Positions 13,674 through 19,604 of a stretch of DNA of 20,542 bases are shown here, one piece after another. The DNA is from an uncultured Phycisphaerales bacterium (lineage in GTDB: Bacteria; Planctomycetota; Phycisphaerae; WQYP01). Position numbers and translations under genes: made by a program. Location: the NCBI GenBank assembly GCA_903868035.1, contig CAIPTQ010000123.1, forward strand, positions 1-20,542, given 5' to 3'. Numbering within the stretch: position 1 is the first letter of the stretch; every line of letters begins with the position of its first letter. The notes beneath the pieces are model-generated. The model made no database searches. It had not been told where the DNA came from and saw only the letters and a list, made by a program, of their open reading frames with translations.

Positions 13674-13928
13674 CTATTTCAGGCCCAACTTGGCCTTTAA
13701 TTCCTCATGGCTGATGGACTTCCCCGCCTTGAAATTCCTCCGCGCCTTCGCGATGGACTTGATGAACGCCGGGTCGTGTTCCCGGGCATACCAATACCGG
13801 TCGTCATCGTCGAAGGGGACGATCAGCGCCACCGCATGGCCGTTGCGCTCCACCACGACATCCTTCTTGACTCCCTTCCCAATAACGTCGCGCAAGGTTC
13901 GCCTGTCGCTGACTGTCACGCTTTTCAT
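13674..13928 (-). CDS. Phd/YefM-type antitoxin, 84 aa
   Basis: The N-terminal DNA-binding half reads VTVSDRRTLRDVIGKGVKKD and VVVERNGHAVALIVPFDD, the place of 'R.NF..V...V..G..V.ITR.G.P.AVLVP' in Phd/YefM proteins. The C-terminal half (PAFIKSIAKARRNFKAGKSI, SHEELKAKLGL) is the flexible toxin-binding tail with the usual EEL..K ending. It should neutralise the overlapping ParE/RelE-type toxin and repress the pair. Its ATG overlaps the toxin stop by four bases (ATGA), with GGAG just upstream, so it is made by coupled translation. The antitoxin being second is less common for this family. Confidence 0.82.
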   Translation of the reverse strand: MKSVTVSDRRTLRDVIGKGVKKDVVVERNGHAVALIVPFDDDDRYWYAREHDPAFIKSIAKARRNFKAGKSISHEELKAKLGLK

Positions 13929-14218
13929 GGCGGTTCTCCGGGCGTCGATTCCGTCGTTTTGCTCAGCACACGCAATATCTTCACGAGCCGCTGCTCGTCA
14001 TCCACATCATAGTATACCCTGAAATCATCGACCCGAAGGCGAAATTCGCTCCAAAACGGCGCCCTCATTTTCTTGATGCGGCTCCGGCTCTCGGTTTTCG
14101 GACTGTGGCGCAGGTGCAACTCAATGGCTTCCATGATTTTTCGCGACTCAAATGCCCGCAGCGCTTCAATCTCCGCCGCCGCCATTTCGTCGTATCGAAT
14201 TTCAAACGCGCTGGCCAT
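13925..14218 (-). CDS. ParE/RelE-type toxin, 97 aa
   Basis: The family pattern is visible: FEIRYDEMAAAEIEALRAFE (first strand and long helix), HLRHSPKTESRSRIKKMRAP (basic region with KKM), and FWSEFRLRVDDFRVYYDVDD followed by LVKILRVLSK, the beta sheet with the 'W..R..DYRV.Y.V' motif. RelE proteins cleave ribosome-bound mRNA and ParE proteins poison gyrase; these two cannot be separated here. The ATG at 14218 is preferred: a promoter with -10 TATATT ends six bases upstream, while an in-frame extension to 14275 would read through that promoter and a heptanucleotide repeat. It is the first gene of the pair. Confidence 0.82.
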   Translation of the reverse strand: MASAFEIRYDEMAAAEIEALRAFESRKIMEAIELHLRHSPKTESRSRIKKMRAPFWSEFRLRVDDFRVYYDVDDEQRLVKILRVLSKTTESTPGEPP

Positions 14219-14224
14219 GCGGGA

Positions 14225-14253
14225 AATATACGCCGGACTGATTCCGCGCTCAA
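14225..14253 (-). promoter_or_regulatory. Promoter-like site of the ParE/RelE-Phd pair (leaderless)
   Basis: TTGAGC (14253-14248), a 17-base spacer and TATATT (14230-14225) stand six bases before the ATG at 14218. The -10 matches five of six positions and there is no ribosome binding site, so a leaderless message is likely. Confidence 0.6.
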
Positions 14254-14266
14254 CTCGCGACAGGTG

Positions 14267-14287
14267 ACTCATCACTCATCACTCATC
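14267..14287 (+). repeat. Heptanucleotide repeat ACTCATC x3
   Basis: Three exact head-to-tail copies lie just upstream of the toxin promoter; the complement is GATGAGT. The following gap to 14482 holds C-rich sequence and the dispersed repeat listed separately; no gene was seen. Confidence 0.75.
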
Positions 14288-14357
14288 CCCTTCGTCATTC
14301 CCTCCCCCCAGCCCCTTCGCCTCCGCCCCGCCCAACTCCACCCGCACCCTCAAATAC

Positions 14358-14454
14358 CTCCGTGTCTCCGTGCCTCCGTAGTGAATATTCTTCGTGCGTC
14401 TTCGTGTGCTTCGTGTCTTCGTGGTTACGTTTGGTTGCGGCTCGCCGCGCCGCG
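14358..14454 (-). repeat. Dispersed ACGAAG/ACGGAG repeat, long copy
   Basis: Read on the minus strand it runs GCAACCAAACGTAACCACGA, then repeated ACGAAG units, GAATATTCACTACGGAGG and CACGGAG units. About 80 bases align almost without gaps to the copy at 18461-18543. It begins about 30 bases after the kinase gene stop, in the same orientation relative to the gene as the other copies. Confidence 0.8.
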
Positions 14455-14482
14455 TTCATTTGTGGCAAATTTACGTCGTCTC

Positions 14483-15340
14483 TCACCGCGTGTTCGCCAG
14501 ATCATACCGCGCCAGAAACTTCCGCCGCACCACGATGAACGGCCGCGCGATCCACCGATGCGCCTGGTGCAAAAATCCTCGCTTTTGGGCCTTCGCAAAA
14601 TCCTCCGCCGTACATGCCGCCGGCAGCAGCCGCGTCTTGTGCTTGTAGAAGTGATACCAGTCCGCGCGCACCATCCGCCGGAAAATCCACTTCGCCAGAA
14701 AATTGTCCCGCTCCCCGTGCTTGAGCTCGAACGAAATCTGAAAGTCGATCAGCCACGGCCGCCCGTCCTCCCCGTACAAAATGTTCTCTCGCTTGTTGCT
14801 GTCTACATACGCAATATGCCGCTCGTGCAGGTCCGTAAACAGCTTCTCCATCTGCCCGAAAAACTCCCCCGTCAGCGGCAAACTCCCATGCAGTTCCGTC
14901 CCCGGCACAAACGCGTGCAGAAACCCCGTCGCCCCCACCGTCCCCAGAAAGGCCGGGATCCCCGCCACCCCTTGCAGCTTGCGGTATATCCGAATCTCAT
15001 GCCGCGCCACCTTCGCCCCCAGCCACCGCAGCGGCACGCCCAACAGCGGCTGCGTCCGCTGCACCTTCAACACCGCCAGCGCCGCCGCCCCCGGACTCTC
15101 CCCCGCCGCCGCCACGCGCTCATACAACCCCGTCGCGGCAAAAAAATCATGCTTGAACAATTTGCCGAACCGCCACCTCACCCCCTCCGCCGTCACCTCC
15201 GCCGGCAGCCCCGCGTTCCCCAGCGCGAACAGCCCCGCCGGCGGCCGCCGCTTCCGCGCGCGCTCCCCGGCAGAAGGCTCGGACCCGGAGGGGGAGGCGG
15301 GGGGGGAGGCGGGGGGGGAGGCGGGGGATGGGGTGCTCAT
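14483..15340 (-). CDS. RIO/WaaP-like protein kinase fold protein, 285 aa
   Basis: The protein-kinase fold is supported by a conserved-type Lys92 in AVLKVQR, Glu115 in RHEIRIYRKL, a catalytic loop HERHIAYVDSNKRENIL with Asp180 and Asn186, and the metal-binding Asp199 in WLIDFQ (the place of DFG). The HRD motif is replaced by YVD, as in lipopolysaccharide-core kinases and RIO-type kinases. The substrate may be a sugar-lipid or a protein; this is unresolved. The first 35 residues are low-complexity (repeated PPAS, then Arg/Lys-rich). The ATG at 15340 is chosen because TATACT ends six bases upstream and no Shine-Dalgarno sequence exists; the in-frame extension to 15397 would read through this promoter. 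It lies downstream of the prepilin-like gene, separated by phased A-tracts. Confidence 0.72.
   Translation of the reverse strand: MSTPSPASPPASPPASPSGSEPSAGERARKRRPPAGLFALGNAGLPAEVTAEGVRWRFGKLFKHDFFAATGLYERVAAAGESPGAAALAVLKVQRTQPLLGVPLRWLGAKVARHEIRIYRKLQGVAGIPAFLGTVGATGFLHAFVPGTELHGSLPLTGEFFGQMEKLFTDLHERHIAYVDSNKRENILYGEDGRPWLIDFQISFELKHGERDNFLAKWIFRRMVRADWYHFYKHKTRLLPAACTAEDFAKAQKRGFLHQAHRWIARPFIVVRRKFLARYDLANTR
15287..15335 (+). repeat. G-run repeat encoding the PPAS tract of the kinase
   Basis: Units of GGCGGGGGGGGA type recur with a 12-base step, giving several runs of four to eight G on the plus strand, the template strand of the kinase gene. Four or more closely spaced G-runs meet the pattern for a G-quadruplex. 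It lies within 55 bases of the start codon. Confidence 0.7.
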
Positions 15341-15346
15341 GCCCGG

Positions 15347-15352
15347 AGTATA
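15347..15352 (-). promoter_or_regulatory. TATACT -10-like element of the kinase gene (leaderless)
   Basis: TATACT stands six bases before the ATG on the minus strand. A good -35 at 16-18 bases was not found; phased A-tracts begin about 40 bases further upstream. Confidence 0.45.
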
Positions 15353-15390
15353 ACCCCGCGCCGGCAAAATGGCCGAACCCCGGCGCGGCC

Positions 15391-15473
15391 ATCGCAAAAG
15401 ATCGCAAAAGATACGGCTACAACGCTAAATAGACGCAAAATAAGTCAAATTTCACGCAAAATTAACGCAAAAT
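15391..15473 (-). promoter_or_regulatory. Helically phased A-tracts (probable curved DNA)
   Basis: CGCAAAA or close variants occur at 15393, 15403, 15423, 15434, 15455 and 15466, with weaker forms at 15413 and 15444, so the step is 10 or 11 bases throughout. The A-runs are centred at about 15397, 15407, 15428, 15438, 15448, 15459 and 15470. A-tracts in phase with the helix bend DNA. The element lies between the prepilin-like gene stop and the kinase start and could act as an upstream bend for the kinase promoter. Confidence 0.6.
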
Positions 15474-15490
15474 AACCCCGCGGAAGGCCC

Positions 15491-16369
15491 TCAGTTCCCC
15501 ATCGAACCCGATGCCGTATCACGCACCGGCACCATCACCACATCCGTCACCGACACCGGCGTCCCCACGCTGTTCAAGCCCGCCGCCTGTTGCGCGCCCA
15601 TGCCCGTCGTGAAAATATTGTCCCCCGCCACGCCCTGGTACGGATTGACGCACCATTCCGCATGGGCGTCGCCGAACGACACATTCTGCCCGGCATCATC
15701 ATGGTTGGATGAGTTATACGCCTTGTTGGTCGAGCCTTTGGCCTTGGTGGTGTCCTTGTTGTTGGTGCCCGTCAGCGGCGCCATGTCGCTCATCACGGGG
15801 TAGGTGCTTTCGAGATTCCCCCGCCAATTCGGCGAAACCGACGCGCCCGTCCAGGGGTAGACGATGGAATAGGATTCCTGGAATTGGTCCTGGAAGTTGG
15901 CATAAAACATGTTGTTGTTGCCGATCTGGTTCGCCGGGCCCACCACAAAACGGTCGGACTTGCAGTAGAACACCTTGGGCGGCGTGCCCCGGAGGCTCAA
16001 CATCCAGAGCGCCGACAAAGCCACGCCCTTGGTGTCCGTGAGGACCAGCGCCAAGGCGTCGGCGGAGTTGTAGGCGCTGGGCGCGGCGGTCCAGCCGTTG
16101 ACATAGGAATTTGCCGCGTCGGGCGGCTTGCAGATCGGGAACGTGCTGTTGTCCTGGGAATACATCCACATCTGTTGGGCGGTGCTGCGCATGTTGGCCG
16201 CGCAATAGGCGCGGTTGGCCATTTCCTTGGCCTTGCCCAGCGACGGCAGCATGATGGAGATGAGCAGCGCGATGATGGCCACCACCACCAGCAGCTCGAT
16301 GAGGGTAAACCCCGCCCGCCCCGCCTGCCGCCATCGTTTGCCGGCGCCACGCGCCCATGCCTGTGCCAT
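15491..16369 (-). CDS. Prepilin-type pseudopilin-like protein, 292 aa
   Basis: The leader ([10 protein letters not shown], Arg-rich, ending RAG) and [20 protein letters not shown] form a classical type IV prepilin site: cleavage between Gly and Phe, Glu at +5 of the mature protein, and a 20-residue hydrophobic helix. After it comes [19 protein letters not shown], the usual amphipathic extension, then a globular domain with paired Cys residues. [12 protein letters not shown] motif near the C-terminus is the degenerate form of the 'H...DG' element of the large planctomycete pseudopilin-like family. The protein would be processed by a prepilin peptidase and sit in the inner membrane or envelope. 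GAGGT precedes the ATG at 16369; an in-frame extension upstream is rejected because it spoils the short basic leader. It is divergent from znuA. Confidence 0.88.
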   Translation of the reverse strand: MAQAWARGAGKRWRQAGRAGFTLIELLVVVAIIALLISIMLPSLGKAKEMANRAYCAANMRSTAQQMWMYSQDNSTFPICKPPDAANSYVNGWTAAPSAYNSADALALVLTDTKGVALSALWMLSLRGTPPKVFYCKSDRFVVGPANQIGNNNMFYANFQDQFQESYSIVYPWTGASVSPNWRGNLESTYPVMSDMAPLTGTNNKDTTKAKGSTNKAYNSSNHDDAGQNVSFGDAHAEWCVNPYQGVAGDNIFTTGMGAQQAAGLNSVGTPVSVTDVVMVPVRDTASGSMGN

Positions 16370-16404
16370 ACAGACCTCAAAATAAGGATCCCCTTGGACC
16401 CGGG

Positions 16405-16410
16405 AGTATA
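16405..16410 (-). promoter_or_regulatory. TATACT -10-like element of the prepilin-like gene
   Basis: TATACT lies 35 bases before the ATG on the minus strand, leaving room for a leader with the GAGGT ribosome binding site. A GT-rich tract lies upstream instead of a clear -35. Confidence 0.4.
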
Positions 16411-16533
16411 CCACCACACACACAAGACTACACGGCACATCGCCGGCAACGTTGCACTGTTGCCGCCGCAGGCGCCGGCTTTCCCGTCATTCGCATCAAT
16501 AATTTCGCGTATTCCACAGTAAAACCGCCCATT

Positions 16534-16561
16534 TTGCATATTAAATGCAATTTACTTGCAT
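16534..16561 (+). promoter_or_regulatory. Three-half-site operator-like element before znuA
   Basis: TTGCAT (16534-16539), ATGCAA (16545-16550) and TTGCAT (16556-16561) alternate in orientation with exact 11-base steps and 5-base AT-rich spacers. The first two form a perfect inverted repeat and so do the last two. The third could also serve as -35 (TTGCAT, 17 bases, TAAGCT). Position and form suit a Fur-family metal regulator such as Zur, though the half-site is not a consensus I know. Confidence 0.55.
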
Positions 16562-16621
16562 ATCCAAGTCACTGTCGCTAAGCTTATGCCAGCGGATTAC
16601 AGCAACCTTAGAGGTGATGTC

Positions 16622-17548
16622 ATGCCCCCACGCTTTTTCATGCACTGGTTTGCCGCCCTTGCCCTTTTGGCCGCCGCCCTGGGCCTTGGCGGTTGCAGTC
16701 CCTCCACGTCCACCGGCAAGCCCATCGTCCTCTGTTCCATCTTCGCGTATTACGACGCGGCGCGGGCCATCGCCGGCGATAAACTCGAAGTGCGAATTCT
16801 CATCCCCGCCTCCACGAGTCCTCACGAATACGAAACTACGGCCGCCGACAAATTGAGCGCCTTTCAGTCCGCGTTGTACATCAAGAACGGCCTGGGACTC
16901 GATGACCATTTCGACAAGCTCGTGAAAGAAACCAAAGCGCGGACGCTGTGCATCAGCGATCGGATTCCCCAAGAGTTGTTGCTCAAGACCCAGGAGGTGT
17001 CGCTGGAAACTGTGCCGGCGAAACCGGGTGAGATATTGAACAATCCGCATATTTGGTTGGATCCGCGGATACAGATGAAGGCGGCGGAAATCATCCGCGA
17101 CGCGCTGATCGAGTTGGCTCCGGCGGACAAAGCCATCTTGGAGCAAAACGCGCAACAATACCTTGCCGGCCTGGCGCAGCTCGACCGCGATTTCACGGCG
17201 GCGGCGGCGGGCTTCAAGACCAGGGATTTCATCGGGTTCCACGGCGCATACGCTTATCTGGCGCAGCGTTACGGCCTGCGCCAGATCGCCTCCATCGAGG
17301 AAATCCCCGGCAACGGGCTAAGCCCGGCCCAGACCCTCAAGGTCATCAACCTCATCAAACAGCACCAGATCAAATACATCGCCCTGGAAAACGCCCTGCC
17401 CGAACAAAGCAGCGCGGTGATCGTACGAGAAACCGGCGTCCACACGATCGTTTTGCAGCCGCTGGAGACCTATGATGACAGGAGCAACACGTACGAGCAG
17501 CTCATGCGGCAGAACTTGGAGGCGCTGAAGACTGCGTTGGGAGGGTGA
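16622..17548 (+). CDS. znuA: Zinc ABC transporter substrate-binding lipoprotein ZnuA-like, 308 aa
   Basis: This is the extracytoplasmic receptor that captures metal for the ABC-3 permease. A lipobox LGGC (residues 22-25) marks a lipoprotein anchored by Cys25. Likely metal ligands are His68 in SPHEYE, His143 in NPHIWLDP, His207 in GFHGAYAYLA and an acidic residue at 285-286 in LETYDDRSNTY. Three His plus an acid fits zinc; manganese-type relatives have Glu at the third site. The His-rich loop of E. coli ZnuA is missing. A strong AGAGGTGA precedes the ATG at 16622; an open extension back to 16556 would cover the operator and is rejected. The operator-like half-sites lie 60-90 bases upstream, and znuC and znuB follow. 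Confidence 0.9.
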   Translation: MPPRFFMHWFAALALLAAALGLGGCSPSTSTGKPIVLCSIFAYYDAARAIAGDKLEVRILIPASTSPHEYETTAADKLSAFQSALYIKNGLGLDDHFDKLVKETKARTLCISDRIPQELLLKTQEVSLETVPAKPGEILNNPHIWLDPRIQMKAAEIIRDALIELAPADKAILEQNAQQYLAGLAQLDRDFTAAAAGFKTRDFIGFHGAYAYLAQRYGLRQIASIEEIPGNGLSPAQTLKVINLIKQHQIKYIALENALPEQSSAVIVRETGVHTIVLQPLETYDDRSNTYEQLMRQNLEALKTALGG

Positions 17549-17550
17549 CT

Positions 17551-17597
17551 GAGTTTCAAGTTTCGAGTTTCAAGTTTCGAGTTTCGAGTTTCGAGTT
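17551..17597 (+). repeat. Heptanucleotide array GAGTTTC/AAGTTTC x6.7
   Basis: Six full units (GAGTTTC four times, AAGTTTC twice, interspersed) plus a partial unit fill the gap between the znuA stop and the znuC start. The only Shine-Dalgarno-like bases before znuC are the GAG of the last unit. Confidence 0.85.
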
Positions 17598-17603
17598 GTT
17601 GAC

Positions 17604-18485
17604 ATGACGTTCATCCCCCTTGCCGTTCCGCCGCACACGCATGTGGTGAGCCAGTCCGACCTGGGCCTGCACCAGGGCGTGGATGTCATTTGCGTACACA
17701 ATGTCTCGTTCGCCTACGACGCACGGCAGGCGCTTGCGCGTATCACGCTGCATGTGAAAAAAGGCTCCACGCTGGGGATCATCGGCCCCAACGGCGGGGG
17801 GAAATCGACTTTGCTCAAGCTCATGCTGGGGACACTCATTCCGGACGAAGGGGCGATCACGGTTTTGTGCAAGTCACCGCGGGCGGCGTGTGCGGACGGA
17901 TCGCTGGTGGGCTATGTGCCGCAGCGGCATGTTCTGGACTGGTCGTTTCCGATCACGGTGCGGCAGGTGGTGACGCTGGGGCTGATCGGGCGCAAGCCGC
18001 GGCTGGGTGGATTTTCGCGCAGCCAGAAGGAGCAGGTAAGCGCCACGCTCCAGGCCGTCGAGATGGACGAGCTTGCCGACCAGCCCATTGGCGGGCTGTC
18101 CGGGGGGCAGCAGCAGCGGGTGTTCATCGCGCGGGCTTTGGTGAATCAGCCGAAGATACTGTTCCTGGATGAGCCGACGACGGGGATCGACCAGTCCGGG
18201 CAGGAGAAATTCCTGGCGCTGCTGGGCACGCTGAAAAACCAGTTTGACCTGACGCTAGTAATGGTGTCGCACGATCTGCGGAGCGTGATCGCCTCGTGCG
18301 ACCGGGTGGCGTGCCTGGATCGCACGCTGCACTATCACGACCGGCCGCAGGGGCTGTCGTCGGAAGTGCTGTTCAAGGTGTTCCAGTGCGATTTGGATGC
18401 GGTGCTGGACCAGCATTCGGGGGTTCACGACGCGTCGTGTTGCGGGCATGAACATGCGGGCGCGGCGGGCGGCAACCAAACGTAA
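17604..18485 (+). CDS. znuC: Zinc ABC transporter ATP-binding protein ZnuC-like, 293 aa
   Basis: The ATPase powers the ABC-3 permease. Visible motifs: Walker A GPNGGGKST at 61-69, Q-loop VPQR at about 105-108, signature LSGGQ at 165-169, Walker B ILFLDEP at 185-191 and switch His223 in VSHD. The region KNQFDLTLVMVSHDL and the DWSFPITVRQVV segment are typical of the zinc/manganese branch. The N-terminal 25 residues are an unusual extension containing HTH. The C-terminus has HDASCCGHEHAG, which could bind metal. The final residues AAGGNQT and the stop are encoded by a dispersed repeat (18461-18543), so the C-terminus may have been altered by that insertion. The ATG at 17604 follows a heptanucleotide array and has no strong Shine-Dalgarno sequence. 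Confidence 0.9.
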   Translation: MTFIPLAVPPHTHVVSQSDLGLHQGVDVICVHNVSFAYDARQALARITLHVKKGSTLGIIGPNGGGKSTLLKLMLGTLIPDEGAITVLCKSPRAACADGSLVGYVPQRHVLDWSFPITVRQVVTLGLIGRKPRLGGFSRSQKEQVSATLQAVEMDELADQPIGGLSGGQQQRVFIARALVNQPKILFLDEPTTGIDQSGQEKFLALLGTLKNQFDLTLVMVSHDLRSVIASCDRVACLDRTLHYHDRPQGLSSEVLFKVFQCDLDAVLDQHSGVHDASCCGHEHAGAAGGNQT

Positions 18486-18543
18486 CCACGAAGGCGCGAA
18501 GCACACGAAGACGCACGAAGAATATTCACCACGGAGGCACGGA
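18461..18543 (+). repeat. Dispersed ACGAAG/ACGGAG repeat at the end of znuC
   Basis: It runs GGCAACCAAACGTAACCACG, then ACGAAG units, GAATATTCACCACGGAGG and CACGGAG. About 80 bases match the copy at 14358-14454 with few changes. Its first bases encode the last residues and stop of znuC. It runs directly into the heptanucleotide array at 18544. Confidence 0.8.
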
Positions 18544-18638
18544 GATATATGATATATGATATTTGAGATTTGAGATTTGAGATTTGAGATTTGAGATTTG
18601 AGATTTGAGATTTGAGATTTGAGATTTGAGATTTGAGG
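18544..18638 (+). repeat. Heptanucleotide array, 13 units, before znuB
   Basis: In one phase the units are GATATAT twice, GATATTT once, then GAGATTT about ten times; equivalently TTTGAGA ten times at 18562-18631 and TTTGAGG at 18632-18638. It ends 18 bases before the znuB ATG and supplies the sequence GAGGAA. Exact uniformity of ten units suggests recent expansion by slippage. Confidence 0.9.
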
Positions 18639-18656
18639 AATTTTACAGGTCGCAAC

Positions 18657-19586
18657 ATGGTGCAATACATTCATTATTTTCTCCCGTCGCTGCTCCTTGG
18701 CCCGGTGTTGGGGGCGATGTGCGCGTTGTTGTCGGTGTTCGTGGTGCTGCGGCGGATGGCGCTGATTTCCGAGGGGGTGTCGCATGCCGGCTACGGGGGG
18801 GTGGCGATTGCGATTGCCGTGGGGGCGCTGGCGCCCAGCTTCAAGGGGCCGATTTGGCAGGAGATCATCACGGGCATTTTTTGCCTGGGCACGGCGCTAC
18901 TTATTGGCTACGTCACGCGGAAAAAACGCGTCTCCGAGGACTCCGCCATCGGCATCTTTCTGGTGGCCACGGTCGCCTTCGGCCAGCTTTTGCTGAGCGT
19001 CCTGTGTGCCGGCGGCCAGAAGCTGCCCGCGGATGTCGAACGCCTCCTCTTCGGCGACTTCCTGAATGCCGACTACACGGACCTGCGCATCGTCGGCGTG
19101 GCGATGGTGCTGGTTTTTGGCATCATCGGCGTGCTGTATCACCAATTTGTGTACACGACGCTGGATGAGGAGATGGCGCGGATCAACGGGGTCAACACGC
19201 GGCTGATCAACACGCTGCTGCTGGTGATGATTTCACTGGTGACGGTGGTGTGCGTGCGGATGGTGGGGTTTCTGATGATCACGGCGCTGATGATCATCCC
19301 CGGGGCGACGGCGAACATGCTCTCCCGGAAATTCGGGCAGGTGCTGGCGACGGCGCTGCTGATCGGGGTGGTGGGGACGTCGGCGGCGGCGTGGCTGATG
19401 ATTGTGCCGCCGTTCAACAAGTATTCGTCGGGGCCGATTGTGGTGTTGCTGCTGTTTGGCATTTTTGCGCTGGTGTGGGTGTTTCGGCATTTTATCAAGC
19501 CCAAGGCGCTACCGCCGGAGGGGGCGGTGGTGGCGCAGGAGCATGAGAAGGCGCCTGGGGCATTTGGGCAGGGGCACGGGCATTGA
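18657..19586 (+). CDS. znuB: Zinc ABC transporter permease ZnuB-like (ABC-3 family), 309 aa
   Basis: This inner-membrane channel subunit belongs to the ABC-3 family. Membrane segments are visible from FLPSLLLGPVLGAMCALLSV through SEGVSHAGYGGVAIAIAVGA, a segment near TALLIGYVTR, VGVAMVLVFGIIGVLY, INTLLLVMISLVTVVCV, VGFLMITALMIIPGATANML, TALLIGVVGTSAAAWLMIV and PIVVLLLFGIFALVWVF. The ISEGVSHA and MIIPGATANML motifs are the family's conserved loops. The C-terminal tail ends with a short His motif (GQGHGH). The ATG at 18657 has an AGG-type site seven to nine bases upstream; a TTG at 18633 in the heptanucleotide array is a weaker alternative. Codons are G-ending at both ends but C-ending at about 18890-19100. 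Confidence 0.92.
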   Translation: MVQYIHYFLPSLLLGPVLGAMCALLSVFVVLRRMALISEGVSHAGYGGVAIAIAVGALAPSFKGPIWQEIITGIFCLGTALLIGYVTRKKRVSEDSAIGIFLVATVAFGQLLLSVLCAGGQKLPADVERLLFGDFLNADYTDLRIVGVAMVLVFGIIGVLYHQFVYTTLDEEMARINGVNTRLINTLLLVMISLVTVVCVRMVGFLMITALMIIPGATANMLSRKFGQVLATALLIGVVGTSAAAWLMIVPPFNKYSSGPIVVLLLFGIFALVWVFRHFIKPKALPPEGAVVAQEHEKAPGAFGQGHGH

Positions 19587-19604
19587 ACAGCCGCGTGGAA
19601 ATCC

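Noticed and set aside
14219..14275. Extension of the ParE/RelE-type toxin to 14275
   Set aside because: The extra 19 residues are encoded by the promoter-like site and a heptanucleotide repeat, while family homology begins after 14218.
14105..15475. Long Arg/Pro-rich plus frame opposite the kinase gene
   Set aside because: It is a by-product of GC-rich coding on the other strand; its composition is not protein-like and the minus frame has a kinase fold.
16556..16621. Extension of ZnuA to 16556
   Set aside because: The extension covers the operator-like half-sites and hides the lipoprotein signal; the ATG at 16622 has a strong ribosome binding site.
17551..18638. CRISPR array
   Set aside because: The repeats are seven bases long and directly adjacent, with no spacers and no cas genes.
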